64,000 bases of DNA from Streptacidiphilus sp. 4-A2 (GCA_014284505.1 JAAFYY010000001.1:6559845-6623844), one strand, 5' to 3'. Positions 49,461 through 59,776 are shown, counted from the stretch's first letter. Numbers and translations are program-made. The notes: a model not told the origin generated them from the letters alone.

Positions 49461-50392
49461 TTGTCCGCCCACTGCTACACCTACCTCGGCCCCGAGGGGA
49501 CTTTCACCGAGGCCGCGCTGCGCACGCTGCCGGAGGCGGCGACCCGGGAGCTGGTGCCCTCGGTGTCGGTGGCCGCCGCGCTGGACGCGGTGCGCAACGG
49601 CGAGGCGCGGCGGCGCTGGTGCCGATCGAGAACTCGGTGGAGGGCGGGGTCACCGCCACCCTGGACGAGCTGGCCACCGGCAGGCCGCTGATGATCTACC
49701 GCGAGGTGCTGCTGCCGATCGCCTTCTCGCTGCTGGTGCGCCCGGGTACGGCGCTGGCGGATGTGAAGACGGTGACCGGCCACCCGGTGGCGCAGCCGCA
49801 GGTACGGCGCTGGCTGGCGGAGCACCTGCCGGACGCGCTGTGGGAGTCGGCGGCCTCCAACGCGGACGGGGCGCGGCTGGTGCAGGAGGGGCGCTTCGAC
49901 GGCGCCTTCGCCGGGGAGTTCGCGGCGCCGCTGTACGGCCTGGTGCCGCTGGCCTCGGAGATCCACGACGCGTCCACGGCCACCACCCGCTTCGTCCTGG
50001 TCGGCCGCCCGGGCCGGACCGCCGCGCCGACCGGCGCGGACAAGACCTCGTCGGTGTTCTGGCTGGCCGACGACCACCCCGGGGCGCTGCTGGAACTGCT
50101 CCAGGAGTTCGCGGTGCGCGGGGTCAACCTGTCCCGGATCGAGTCCCGCCCGACCGGCGGGGGCCTGGGCCAGTACTGCTTCTCGGTGGACGCCGAGGGC
50201 CACATCCAGGACCGCCGGGTCGGCGAGGCGCTGATGGGGCTGCACCGGATCTGCCCGAAGGTGCGGTTCCTGGGTTCCTATCCGCGCGCCGACGAGGTGG
50301 CGCCGACGGTACGCCAGTGGGCCTCGGACACGGCCTTCACCGAGGCATCGGACTGGCTGTCTCGCTGCCTGGACGGCCGCGGCGAGCAGTGA
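49461..50392 (+). CDS. pheA: Prephenate dehydratase (one frameshift)
   Basis: About 310 residues; converts prephenate to phenylpyruvate for Phe synthesis. YTYLGPEGTFTEAAL starts the catalytic domain, with VPIENSVEGGVTATLDEL and TTRFVLVGRPG. The C-terminal ACT domain (LLELLQEFAVRGVNLSRIESRP in parts) gives feedback control by Phe. One base is missing near 49608. TTG 49461 is chosen because AGGAGG lies about 7 nt upstream. It precedes the DnaA-box-rich gap and serS, as in other Streptomyces. Confidence 0.94.
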
Positions 50393-51026
50393 TCCCGGCG
50401 GGGCCCGGCGCCCGGCCGACCCGCCCGCTTGATCATCTCTGATCGTTCTGGATCATCACAGCGAGACTTTCCTGAGACTCGGCTGTGAGAGTTTTCCCCA
50501 GGGTGACCATCCCTGGGGAGAGCCAGAGTTATCCACAGGTTGGGGATCTGTCGACATCTCGCCTTCTTGGGCGGCCCCCGATGCCCCGTCGGGGCCGCCT
50601 CGGCCAAGCCGGACAAATGCCGACACGCGCCGCTTGTTTACCTTCAAGCGACCTGCTCGACATCAGAAATCACGCAAACGTGCGTGGGGTCGAGGTTTAC
50701 CGCCGACAGGGTCCGATTTGTCCGGTCAACCCGGCGACCACCTCGGACATCCACAGCCCTGAGCCGGGAACTGTGGACAAAGCCATGAATCCCCAGGGTG
50801 ATCCGAGATATCCACAGGGGGCGGCCGGTTATCCCCAGGGATTCCCTCCGCACACAGCCTCCGGAAAGTGCCACGGGGCGCTCAGAAGAGGACACACACT
50901 AGCAACAATTGATCATTGAACGAAAAAACCAGTGCTCGAACAGCGTCCGACCGGTGTCCGGCCCTGTTCTGATCGCCACTGCCCATACCGCCACCGCCGG
51001 CCCCGCCGACCGGTAGGCTCATCGCC
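50393..51026. promoter_or_regulatory. DnaA-box cluster in the pheA-serS intergenic region
   Basis: This 634-bp gap has no supported gene. It contains TTATCCACA at 50529-50537 (plus) and TTGTCCACA at 50780-50772 (minus), both perfect DnaA-box forms. Close variants are ACATCCACA at 50747, ATATCCACA at 50808, TTATCCCCA at 50829 and TTTTCCCCA at 50492. GATCATC repeats lie at 50431-50457. dnaA and dnaN are not nearby, so this is not the usual oriC; a DnaA-titrating or regulatory site is more likely. Confidence 0.65.
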
Positions 51027-52350
51027 GTGATCGACCTTCGTCTGCTTCGTGAGGACCCAGACCGCGTACGCGCCTCGCAGCGCGCCCGAGGAGAGGACGT
51101 CGCCCTTGTCGACGCCCTCCTGGAGGCCGATGAGCGGCGGCGATCGTCCGGCTCCCGGTACGACGAGCTGCGCAGTGAGCAGAAGCAGCTGGGCAAGCTG
51201 ATCCCCAAGGCCCAGGGCGAGGAGAAGGCCGAGCTGCTGAAGCGCACGGCCACGCTCGCCGCCGAGGTCAAGACGGCCAACGCCGAGCAGAACGAGGCCG
51301 ACGAGCGGGCCCAGCAGCTGCTCGGGCAGCTGGCCAACCTGCTCCACCCCGACGCCCCGGTCGGCGGCGAGGAGGACTTCGTCACCCTGGAGCACGTCGG
51401 CACCCCGCGCGACTTCACCGCCGAGGGCTTCGAGCCGCGCGACCACGTCGAGCTGGGCCGCCTGCTCGGCGCCATCGACATCGAGCGCGCCGCCAAGGTG
51501 TCCGGCTCGCGCTTCTACTACCTCACCGGCATCGGCGCCCTGCTGGAGCTGGCGCTGGTCAACATGGCCATCGCCCAGGCGGTGGAGGCCGGGTTCACCC
51601 CGATGCTGACCCCGGCGCTGGTCAAGCCGCGCGCCATGGAGGGCACCGGCTTCCTGGGCCAGGCCGCGGAGAACGTCTTCCGACTGGAGGAGGACGACTT
51701 CTACCTGGTCGGCACGTCCGAGGTACCGCTGGCCGCGTACCACATGGACGAGATCATCGACGCGGACAAGCTGCCGCTGCGCTACGCCGGGTTCTCCCCC
51801 TGCTTCCGGCGCGAGGCCGGGACCTACGGCAAGGACACCCGCGGCATCATCCGCGTGCACCAGTTCGACAAGGTCGAGATGTTCTCCTACGTCGCACCGG
51901 AGGACGCCGAGGCCGAGCACGGCCGGCTGCTCCAGTGGGAGAAGGACTTCCTCGACAAGCTGGAACTGGCCTACCGGGTGATCGACGTCGCCTCCGGCGA
52001 CCTGGGCTCCTCCGCCTACCGCAAGTTCGACATCGAGGCGTGGATCCCGACCCAGGGCAAGTACCGCGAGCTCACCTCGACCTCCAACTGCACCGAGTTC
52101 CAGGCCCGCCGGCTGGACATCCGGATGCGCGAATCAGGAGGGGCGGAGCAGAGCGACTCGAACAAGGGTGGCGGTGGGCGACGGGCTGCCGGCAACCCCC
52201 GCTCGCCACGCTCAACGGCTGTGCGCGGTCCCGCGCACCATCGTGGCGATCCTGGAGACCCACCAGCAGGCGGACGGCTCGGTCACCGTGCCCGAGGCGC
52301 TGCGCCCCTACCTCGGCGGCCGGACGGTGCTGGAGCCGATCACCCAGTGA
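51027..52350 (+). CDS. serS: Seryl-tRNA synthetase (frameshifted)
   Basis: Class II synthetase of about 441 residues. The N-terminal coiled-coil arm (LRSEQKQLGKLIPKAQGEEK to NAEQNEADERAQQLL) binds the long arm of tRNA-Ser. Motif 2 is FRREAGTYGKDTRGIIRVHQFDKVE in parts, and motif 3 TLNG is in PLATLNG. At least two shifts between about 52140 and 52215 break the region before VPRTIVAILETHQQADG, which continues to TGA 52348-52350. As serS is essential, sequence error is likely. The stop overlaps the next GTG. GTG 51027 is the start. Confidence 0.95.
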
Positions 52351-53147
52351 CCGGCGAGCGCCCGTTCGACCTGATCGCGACCGACCTGGACGGCACCCTG
52401 CTGACCTCCGACAAGACCGTGTCGGAGCGCACCCGGCAGGCGCTGGCCAGAGCGGTCGCGGCCGGAGCGGTGCACATCGTGGTCACCGGGCGCTCCGCCG
52501 CCTGGACCCGCCCCACCCTGGACGCCATCGGCTACACCGGCCTGGCCGTCTGCGGCCAGGGCGCCCAGCTCTACGACGCGGGCGAGCACCGGGAGCTCAC
52601 CTCGGTGACCCTGGACCGGCAGCTGGCTCAGGTCGCCCTCGCCAAGATCGAGGCCGAGACCGGCCCGCTGCGGGTCGCGGTCATGCAGGACGGGCTCGAC
52701 GGCGAGTTCCTGCGCGGCCCCGGCTACCAGCTCCCGGGCACCGACCCGACGCGCCAGTGCGACCCCGCCGAGCTCTGGAGCGCGCCGGTCACCCGGCTGT
52801 TCCTCCAGCACCCCGGCCTGAGCAACGACGAGCTGGCCCGGACCGCCGCCGCGATCGCCGGTCAGCTGGTGGATGTCGTGCTCTCCGGCCCCGGCTTCAT
52901 CGAAGTGCTCCGCTCGGCCTGTCCAAGGCCACCGGCCTGGCCCTGGCCGCGGCCCGGCTGGGCCGCAGCACGCGCCATCGCCTTCGGCGACATGCCCAAC
53001 GACCTGCCCATGTTCCGCTGGGCCGCGCACGGCGTCGCCATGGCCAACGCCCACCCCACCCTGCTGGCCGCCGCCGACGAGGTCACCCTCAGCAACAACA
53101 ACGACGGCGTAGCCGCCGTCCTCGACCGCCTCTTCCCCCAGGCCTGA
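52347..53147 (+). CDS. HAD-superfamily (Cof-type) phosphatase
   Basis: About 266 residues. The nucleophile motif is DLIATDLDGTLL, motif II is VVTGRSAAW, and motifs III/IV are KATGLALAAARLG and FGDMPNDLPMF. A C2-type cap lies between. Two opposite one-base shifts near 52917 and 52968 affect only the lysine segment. GTG 52347 overlaps the serS stop (GTGA). Substrates are likely sugar phosphates or FMN-like compounds. Its coupling to serS is common in Streptomyces. Confidence 0.9.
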   Translation: MTGERPFDLIATDLDGTLLTSDKTVSERTRQALARAVAAGAVHIVVTGRSAAWTRPTLDAIGYTGLAVCGQGAQLYDAGEHRELTSVTLDRQLAQVALAKIEAETGPLRVAVMQDGLDGEFLRGPGYQLPGTDPTRQCDPAELWSAPVTRLFLQHPGLSNDELARTAAAIAGQLVDVVLSGPGFIEVLRSACPRPPAWPWPRPGWAAARAIAFGDMPNDLPMFRWAAHGVAMANAHPTLLAAADEVTLSNNNDGVAAVLDRLFPQA

Positions 53148-53278
53148 CCAGCCCCTTTCACCCGTTCGGGTGATCCTCCGTGCTTCGTCTCCGCCGCCAC
53201 AGCCACTCGGCGTAGTTTCCGGATGCGGCTTGTGTGAGCACGCCGCCGCTGCCCACACTTGAGAGGAGGTGCTTCCCG

Positions 53279-53977
53279 ATGACTGTGCTCGTGGAAAAAA
53301 AAAAGGAGACCGTCATGGCCAAGGACTCCCTCACGGTCCAGCAGGAGCCGCCTGCGGCTGACGATCTCGACCTGGTTCTGTGGCGCGCGTGGAAGGCCAT
53401 GGATCTCCCCGAGGGCTACCACGCCGAGATCATCGAGGAGTCCATCGAAGTGTCGCCGACCGGACGCCGCCGCCACGCTGTCCTGGCCAACCGACTGCGT
53501 CGTGCCCTCGACCAATTGCTGCAGGGCACGGACTACGCCGCCTATCAGGACACCAATGTCATCCACGGCCTCAAGGCCACCATTCCTGATGTTCTGGTAG
53601 CACCGGTGGACCTGGACACCGCCCCCGATCCCGAGGGCCTGGGGGTGGACGCGGCCGGGGTGCAGGTCGTGTTCGAGGTGGTCTCGCCCGGCCGCAGGGA
53701 CCGTGAGCGGGATCGGGACCGCAAGCGCCGGGCCTACGCCCGGGCCGGTATCCCGGTCTATGTGCTGGTGGACGACCACGACGGCGAGGGGGCGGTGACC
53801 GTGCTCAGTGATCCCGACCGGGAAGCGGGCGACTACAACAGCGCTCGTCGCCACCCCTACGGCACCGATGCGGTCATCACCGACGGCCCCGCCAAGTCCT
53901 TCGTCATCGGGGACGGCATACCCAGGGGCGCTGACCGCACGTCGCCTTCGGTCACCGCGTGCTACGGCCTCCGCTAG
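53279..53977 (+). CDS. Uma2 family endonuclease-like protein
   Basis: 232 residues of the restriction-endonuclease-like Uma2 (DUF820) family. Marks are GYHAEIIEESIEVSPTGRRRH, PDVLVAPVDLD, VVFEVVSPGRRDRERDRDRKRRAYARAGIPVYVLVD. The PD-(D/E)xK-type residues are PDV, FEV and the following basic stretch. Two starts are possible: ATG 53279 (after GAGAGGAGG) and ATG 53315 (after AAGGAG). Codons 6-9 include an A10 run, rare in such GC-rich DNA. Such proteins are very common in Streptomyces and their role is unproven. Confidence 0.85.
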   Translation: MTVLVEKKKETVMAKDSLTVQQEPPAADDLDLVLWRAWKAMDLPEGYHAEIIEESIEVSPTGRRRHAVLANRLRRALDQLLQGTDYAAYQDTNVIHGLKATIPDVLVAPVDLDTAPDPEGLGVDAAGVQVVFEVVSPGRRDRERDRDRKRRAYARAGIPVYVLVDDHDGEGAVTVLSDPDREAGDYNSARRHPYGTDAVITDGPAKSFVIGDGIPRGADRTSPSVTACYGLR

Positions 53978-54026
53978 GTTGTAGGATGACTGGGCAAGAG
54001 ATGTCGGGACAACCGGAGGACCGACG

Positions 54027-54721
54027 ATGAGTGTGGACCCCTTCAGGCGGCCGGGCGACCTCGCTGGTGGACGCCGCGATCGAGCAGCTGCGGGCGCAGC
54101 TGAGCAGCGGCAGCTGGCAGGTCGGCGAACCGGATCCCGACCGAGCACGAGCTGGCCGAGCAGTTGCAGGTGGGCCGGAACACGGTCCGGGGGCCGTGCG
54201 GTGCTGGTGCACGCCGGAATGCTCCATCCAGACAGGGCGAGGGCACCTTTGTCCGGTCCACCAGCGACCCGCGCCGTGCTGCACGGCGTCCAGCGGTCCG
54301 GAGTGCGCGACGTGCTGGAGGTCCGGGCGGCGCTGGAGAACGAGCGGCCCGGCTGGCCGCGCTCCGGCACACCCCCGAGGACCTGGCCCGGACGGGCCGC
54401 GGCGCCGAGGCCCAGGTGCTGGCGACCGCGCCGGAGCGCACCGGGCGCGAGGCCAGCGTCGAGCACGACCTGGAGTTCCACACCGCCATGGTCGAGTCGG
54501 CGCACAACCCGGCCCTGACCGAGGTCTACCGCTACTTCAGCGCCTCCGTGCGCGAGTCGATGCGCGCCGCCTTCGGCGACCAGGAGATGCCCGAGGTCGA
54601 CCTGGAGTCGCACCGCGCCCTGGTCGACGCCATCGCCTCCGGCGATCCCGAGGCCGCCGAGGCCGCAAGCCGGCGACTGATCGCCGACCCCATGGGCACC
54701 GTCGCGCGCCTGCTCAGCTGA
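54027..54721 (+). CDS. GntR/FadR family regulator (frameshifted)
   Basis: About 232 residues. The winged HTH is SLVDAAIEQLRAQLSSGSWQVGE, then (next frames) PTEHELAEQLQVGRNTVR and GMLHSRQGEGTFV. The FCD ligand domain has VRDVLEVRAALE, EHDLEFHTAMVESAHNP, VDLESHRALVDAIASGDPEAA, which carry the Asp and His residues that usually bind a metal in FadR-type FCD domains. Shifts occur near 54052, 54132, 54195, 54230, 54275 and 54345. ATG 54027 follows CCGGAGGA. It likely controls the MFS gene 46 bp downstream. Confidence 0.82.
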
Positions 54722-54767
54722 CCCTTCGCACCACTTCCGCACAGCCGGAAAGACGGAAAGAACCGCC

Positions 54768-56036
54768 ATGTCCCGCACCGCGTACGACGCCCAGACCGTA
54801 CTGACGCCGACCGCCCCCCGTACCCCCTCCCGACCGGCCCGGATCGCCGCGCACCCGACGACCGCGCTGGTCGGCATCCTGCTGGTGTCGCTCAACATGC
54901 GCGCCGCGGTGTCCGCGGTCTCGCCGCTGCTCAGCGACATCAGCGGGCACTACGGCCGTCCTCGACCGCGGGGGCTGCTCACCACGCTGCCGGTGCTGCT
55001 GATGGGCCTCACCGCCTCCTTCGTGCCCAGGCTGATCCGCCGCTTCGGTCCGGAGCCGGTGGTGCTCGGCGCGCTGCTGCTGCTGGCGGCCGGGTCGGGC
55101 TGCGGGTCATGAGCGGGGTCGGGCCGCTGTTCCTCGGCAGCGTCGTGGTCGGCGCCGCCATCTCGCTGCTGAACGTCACCATGCCGGGCCTGGTGAAGCG
55201 GGACTTCCCGGACCGGGCGGCGATGATGACCGGTGTCTACTCCACCGCGATGATCGTCGCGCGCGACCTTCGCCGCCGCGCTCTCGGTGCCCATGGAGCA
55301 CGCCTTCGGCGGCTGGCAGGGTTCGCTGGCGTCCTGGTCGGTGGCCCTGGCCGCGGCCGCGCTGTGGCTGCCGCAGGTCGTCGGCGCCCGGAAGCCGGGG
55401 CGCGAGCACGCCGGACAGCAGGCCGGGCAGCAGGCCGGCGCGGCCCCGGCTGCCGGGTCTGTGGCGGCACCCGCTGGCCTGGCAGCTCGCGGTCTTCATG
55501 GGCATCATGTCGCTGCTCGCGTACACCCTGATCGCGTGGATGCCGACGGTACTGACCGACCACGGCATGTCCCGGGGGACCGCCGGACTGATCTTCGCGT
55601 TCTGCAACCTGGTCCAGATCGCCGGGGCGTTCCTGGTGCCGCTGGCGGCCGGGCGGATGACCAGCCAGCGGCTGCTGGTGGTGCTGATGACCGGCTGCTA
55701 CGCGGTGGGCATCGGCGGGCTGATGATCGCACCGGGCGCGGGTGCCTGGCTCTGGGCGGCCCTGCTGGGGATCGCCATGGGCGGCGGCTTCGGCCTGGCC
55801 ATGGCACTGGTGGTGCTGCGCTCCGGCGGCGCCGGGATCGCCTCGCAGCTGTCCGGGATGTCGCAGATGGTGGGCTACTTCATCGCCGCCTGCGGTCCGG
55901 TCGGCGTGGGCGCGCTGCACCAGCTGACCGGCGGCTGGAACCTGCCGCTGATGCTGCTGCTGGGCTGCTGCGGGCTGGCCCTGGTGGCCGGGCTCGGCGC
56001 GGCCGCGCGGTCACCCTGCGCGCGACCGAGAGCTGA
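54768..56036 (+). CDS. MFS transporter, CynX/NimT-like (frameshifted)
   Basis: About 425 residues with roughly 12 membrane spans. The first is ALVGILLVSLNMRAAVSAVSPLL, typical of the cyanate/2-nitroimidazole (CynX/NimT) group. Others are LLTTLPVLLMGLTASF, FLGSVVVGAAISLLNVTMPG (after a shift near 55093), and FMGIMSLLAYTLIAWMPT. Breaks near 54960, 55093, 55265, 55460 and 56010 are single-base shifts; the end is VTLRATES. It follows a GntR regulator that probably controls it. The substrate is unknown. Confidence 0.85.
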
Positions 56037-56081
56037 GACACCAGAACTGAGACACCAGAACGGAGACGGCAGAACGGAGGC

Positions 56082-56110
56082 GGCGGGACGCTCCCCTGTG
56101 GCGTCCCGCC
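56082..56110. terminator. Bidirectional terminator after the MFS gene
   Basis: GGCGGGACGC and GCGTCCCGCC form a perfect 10-bp stem with a 9-nt loop between the convergent MFS and ABC permease genes. Confidence 0.75.
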
Positions 56111-56133
56111 GCCTCTCGGTGGTACCGGTGGGG

Positions 56134-56848
56134 CTACTGCTCCCCGGCCAGCGTCAGCCGGCTGAGCCGGACCGCGGCCAGCGCCGAGGCACCCAGGGTG
56201 ACGATCACCAGCAGCGGCACCGCCGTGGGCAGGTGCACGGCCGAGGTGACCACCCCGGGCTCGGCGATCTTCTGGGCCAGCGCCAGCGACCACTGCTGCA
56301 CACTGAGGGTCTTCGCGCCGGTGACGAAGTTGCCGACGACGCTCTCCCAGACCAGCGAGTAGAGCAGGCCGACCACCACCGCGTGCCGGGTGACCACCCG
56401 AGCAGCAGGAAGATCGCACTGTAGGCGGCGCCGGCGACCAGCGCGCCCACCCCGTACGCCACCGCCAGGCTCTCGAAGTTGCCGAAGAGAATGACCCGGC
56501 GAGATAGGTCGGGAGCGCGCCGAAGAGCACGGTGCAGCCGAAGGAGACCATCAGCTTGGTGGTGATGATCTTCCAGCGCGGCAGCGGCTTCGCCAGCAGA
56601 TAGATGATCGAGCCGTCGTCGATCTCCGGTCCGATGGCGCCGGTCCCGGCGATCAGGCCGAGCAGCGGCACCAGGGTGCCCAGGGCCAGCGTGCCGAGGA
56701 CCCGCACGGTGGTGCCCTCGTCCTGGCCCACGGCGGCCCGGATGGCCACCGACAGGACCAGCAGCAGCACGGGCACCACGAGCAGCAGCAGGCCGCGGCG
56801 ACGGCCGAGCAGACCGCGCGCGGTCAGCCGGGCGACGGTGAGGTTCAC
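56134..56848 (-). CDS. ABC-2 type transporter permease (frameshifted)
   Basis: About 239 residues with some six membrane spans. GTG 56848 starts MNLTVARLTARGLLG. GLLLLVVPVLLLVLSVAIRAA, TLVPLLGLIAGTGAIGPEIDDGSIIYLLAKPL and KLMVSFGCTVLFGALPTYL are followed by two shifts near 56495 and 56400; the end is TLGASALAAVRLSRLTLAGEQ. The IDDGSIIYLLAKPLPR stretch is typical of ABC-2 permeases. It pairs with the ATPase gene just upstream at 56928-57848. Confidence 0.85.
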
Positions 56849-56927
56849 TGGTTCAATCCTTCCTGGGGCGTTCCTGGCGTGCCTGGCGTGCTTGTCCGCG
56901 AGCTCGTACGCATGCTCCTGCGCGTGC

Positions 56928-57848
56928 TCATGCGGAGGTCACCAGGTAGGAGAAGACGCTCTCCAGCGACTCGTCCGCAGGCGAGACGGTGAGCAGACGG
57001 ATGCCTGCCGCCTTGGCGACGCGCGGCACCAGCTCGGTGAAGCGGTAGAAGTCGACGGCCTGCACCCGCAGCGCGTCCTCGGCCGGGTCGAACTCGATCC
57101 CGGCCGTGGACGCGTCCGCGATCAGCGCCGACGCCAGGGCCCGGTTGTCGCTGGAACGAACCAGGTACTGGTGCGGACGGCTGGTCATCAGCCGGCGGAT
57201 CTTGGTGAAGTCGCCCGAGGCGGCGTGCCGTCCGGCGACCACCACCTCAATGTGCCGGGCCAGCTGCTCGACCTCCTCCAGGATGTGCGAGGAGAACAGC
57301 ACCGTGCGCCCGTCCGCGCCGAACCGGCGCAGCAGCTCCATCAGGTGCATCCGCTGACGCGGGTCCATCCCGTTGAAGGGCTCGTCCAGCAGCAGCACCG
57401 AAGGGTCGTGGACCAGCGCGGAGGCCATCTTCACCCGCTGCTTCATGCCCTTGGAGTAGGTGGTGACCTTGCGGTCCTGGGCGTACTCCATCTCGACCGT
57501 GGCCAGTGCCCGCCGGGCGGCCGCGCCCGGGTCGGGCAGGCCGTGCAGTTCGGCGTTGGCGAGCACGAACTCATGGCCGGTCAGGAAGTCGTACATGGCC
57601 TCCCGCTCGGGGACCAGCCCGATCTGCCGGTAGGCCTGCTGGTTCTTCCAGATCGGCGCCCCGTCGATGTCGACCTGACCGCTGGAGGGCGGCAGGAAGC
57701 CGCTCATCATATGGATCAGCGTCGACTTCCGGCGCCGTTGGGACCGAGCAGACCGGTCACCCCCGGCCCGATCCGCATGCTGATCTCCGTTCACGGCGAC
57801 CACGTTCCCGAACCAGCGGGAGACCCGGTCGATGCTGATGGTGGTCAC
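56928..57848 (-). CDS. ABC transporter ATP-binding protein (frameshifted)
   Basis: About 307 residues. GTG 57848 opens VTTISIDRVSRWFG. Walker A (GPNGAG-KST) is split by a shift near 57735 and another near 57785. The signature is YSKGMKQRVKMASAL, Walker B SVLLLDEPFNG, with the switch His in FSSHILEEVEQLA. It is followed by the permease at 56134-56848. The LVPEREAMYDFLTG segment is typical of drug- or lipid-type ABC-2 exporters. The substrate is unknown. Confidence 0.9.
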   Translation of the reverse strand: MTTISIDRVSRWFGNVVAVNGDQHADRAGGDRSARSQRRRKSTLIHMMSGFLPPSSGQVDIDGAPIWKNQQAYRQIGLVPEREAMYDFLTGHEFVLANAELHGLPDPGAAARRALATVEMEYAQDRKVTTYSKGMKQRVKMASALVHDPSVLLLDEPFNGMDPRQRMHLMELLRRFGADGRTVLFSSHILEEVEQLARHIEVVVAGRHAASGDFTKIRRLMTSRPHQYLVRSSDNRALASALIADASTAGIEFDPAEDALRVQAVDFYRFTELVPRVAKAAGIRLLTVSPADESLESVFSYLVTSA

Positions 57849-57858
57849 TGGCGGCCTC

Positions 57859-58809
57859 TCAGATCTTCCGGTAGCGCTGGACGAGCAGTCCGTAGGCGGC
57901 CGCGGACACCGCGGCGATCTCGGCGACGAAGACGCAGCCACCGAGCGCGGACGGCACACCGACGGCCCCGGTGGTGGGCAGGCCGAACATCCAGGTGACC
58001 GAGGAGTCGACCAGTCCGGACGGGCTGATCACATTGGCCCAGTAGGCGGCGGCGCTGTTGTCGTGCCCGTTGATCACGAAGTAGAGGACCGAGCTGATCC
58101 CGGCCGAGATCAGCAGCACCATGATGATCCCGGCCACGCCGAAGCCCCGGCGGGGCGTGGCGGAGGCGATGACCGTCGCGATCGAGCTGTACAGCAGCGA
58201 GTACAGCGCCGCGGCGACCAGCCCGTAGCAGAAGTGCTCCAGGTTGTAGCCGAAACTCATGGACGCCAGCAGCGAACCGATCCACATGATCAGCAGCGGC
58301 AGGCCGGTGAGCACGAACATGGCGGTGAACATCGCGCCGAACTTGGCCCGGACATAGTCCCCGGCGGTGATCGGCCGGGAGAAGTACAGCGGGACGGTCA
58401 TGAACCGCAGGTCGCGGGAGAGCGCCACCGGCGCCTGCGAGGCGACGAACACCGCGATCACGAAGTCCATGATCATCAGATAGCGCTCGTACTCCAGCGG
58501 CAGCTTCGCCGACTTGAGATAGACCGCGACCGCGACGATGATCAGCGCCGGCACGCACATCAGCGCCAGCAGCCCCATCGGCAGGATCTTCGACCGGATC
58601 GAGCGCCCCAGGCCGAAGCTGCCGCGCAGCGTGAGCGTGTAGAGCGAACGCGTCGCATAGCCCCGGCCGAGACGCGGGCCCTGGTAGTGGCGGTAGCCGA
58701 TGTCGTGGATGACGTCGGCGACAGGAGCGGCGGGCACGGGCCCGGGCATCGGCCCGGGCATCGGCCCGGGCATCGGCTGAGACATCGGCTCAGGCATCGG
58801 CTCAGGCAT
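57859..58809 (-). CDS. ABC-2 type transporter permease with Met-Pro repeat N-terminus
   Basis: 316 residues, intact. The first ~25 residues are MPEP/MSQP/MPGP repeats. About six membrane spans follow, including LALMCVPALIIVAVAVYL, MIMDFVIAVFVASQAPVA, and FVLTGLPLLIMWIGSLLA. ATG 58809 overlaps the end of the ATPase gene (58802), so translation is coupled. It ends 10 bp before the second ATPase gene, and all four ABC genes form one minus-strand operon. Confidence 0.88.
   Translation of the reverse strand: MPEPMPEPMSQPMPGPMPGPMPGPVPAAPVADVIHDIGYRHYQGPRLGRGYATRSLYTLTLRGSFGLGRSIRSKILPMGLLALMCVPALIIVAVAVYLKSAKLPLEYERYLMIMDFVIAVFVASQAPVALSRDLRFMTVPLYFSRPITAGDYVRAKFGAMFTAMFVLTGLPLLIMWIGSLLASMSFGYNLEHFCYGLVAAALYSLLYSSIATVIASATPRRGFGVAGIIMVLLISAGISSVLYFVINGHDNSAAAYWANVISPSGLVDSSVTWMFGLPTTGAVGVPSALGGCVFVAEIAAVSAAAYGLLVQRYRKI
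58735..58806. repeat. 12-bp repeats encoding MPGP/MPEP
   Basis: Tandem 'ggcatcggcccg' and 'ggcatcggctca' units (plus strand) encode the Met-Pro-rich start of the permease. Confidence 0.8.
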
Positions 58810-59776
58810 CGGGGAACGCCTCCTCGGCACGGTCGTCGGCGGGACGCTGGTCGAGGGGGCGGTCCTGGAAGACCTCGGCGATCCGGTGGCGGCGCTGCTC
58901 CATCCGGACCAGCCCCACGCCCAGCTCGGCGACGGCGTCGCGGACCAGGTCGTAGGTGTCGTCGCCGGCGATCTCCACCAGCAGCACCCGGCCGCCGTCC
59001 CGGGTGACCCGCAGGCCGCCCGCGGTGAGCCGCTCGGTCAGCGCCCGGTCGGTGTCGAAGGACGGGTCGGCCGGGCGGTCGGTCACCTCCACCGCGAGCA
59101 GTGCCGTGGCCTTGGTGAAGTCCGCGGTCGACGAGGAGCGCAGCAGCTTGCCGCCGTCGACGACGACCACGTGGTCGCAGGTCCGCTCCAGCTCGCCCAG
59201 CAGGTGCGAGGTGACCAGCACGGAGATCCCGAAGTCGCTGTGGACCCGGCGGATCAGCGCCAGCATCTCGTCGCGGCCGCTCGGGTCGAGCCCGTTGGTC
59301 GGCTCGTCCAGCAGCACCAGCTGCGGGTCGTGGACCAGCGCCTGAGCCAGCTTCACCCGCTGCTTCATCCCGGTCGAGTAGCCGCCGATGGGGCGGTAGC
59401 GCTCCTCGTACAGGCCGACATGGCGCAGGGTGTCCGCGGTGCGCTCGCGCGCGGCGGTGGCCGGCAGGCCGGACATCCGCGCCATGTGCACCACGAACTC
59501 GGTGGCCGAGACGTCGGGCGGCAGGCAGTCGTGCTCCGGCATGTAGCCGACCCGCTCGCGGATCGCACCGCCCTCGGTGGCCACGTCCAGGCCGAGCACC
59601 CGGGCGCTCCCCTCGGTCGCCGGAGAGAGGCCAAGCAGGATCTTGATCAGTGTGGACTTGCCCGCGCCGTTCGCTCCGACCAGGCCGACCACTCCGGGCT
59701 GGACATCGACGGTAAGCCGATCCAGCGCGGTGACCCGGGGGAACCTCTTGGTGAGGTTGTCCGTGATGACAGACAC
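58802..59776 (-). CDS. ABC transporter ATP-binding protein
   Basis: 324 residues, intact. Walker A is GANGAGKST, the signature YSTGMKQRVKLAQAL, Walker B QLVLLDEPTNGLD, and the H-loop VTSHLLGELE. A C-terminal extension of about 90 residues (LLVEIAGDDTYDLVRDAVAEL) is common in ABC-2 exporters. GTG 59776 (VSVITDNLTKRF) is preferred to the ATG at 59818. It is the first gene of the two-transporter operon. Confidence 0.93.
   Translation of the reverse strand: MSVITDNLTKRFPRVTALDRLTVDVQPGVVGLVGANGAGKSTLIKILLGLSPATEGSARVLGLDVATEGGAIRERVGYMPEHDCLPPDVSATEFVVHMARMSGLPATAARERTADTLRHVGLYEERYRPIGGYSTGMKQRVKLAQALVHDPQLVLLDEPTNGLDPSGRDEMLALIRRVHSDFGISVLVTSHLLGELERTCDHVVVVDGGKLLRSSSTADFTKATALLAVEVTDRPADPSFDTDRALTERLTAGGLRVTRDGGRVLLVEIAGDDTYDLVRDAVAELGVGLVRMEQRRHRIAEVFQDRPLDQRPADDRAEEAFPDA

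Noticed and set aside
50393..51026. The DnaA-box cluster as the chromosomal origin oriC
   Set aside because: No dnaA, dnaN or parAB genes lie nearby and the box number is low for a Streptomyces oriC.
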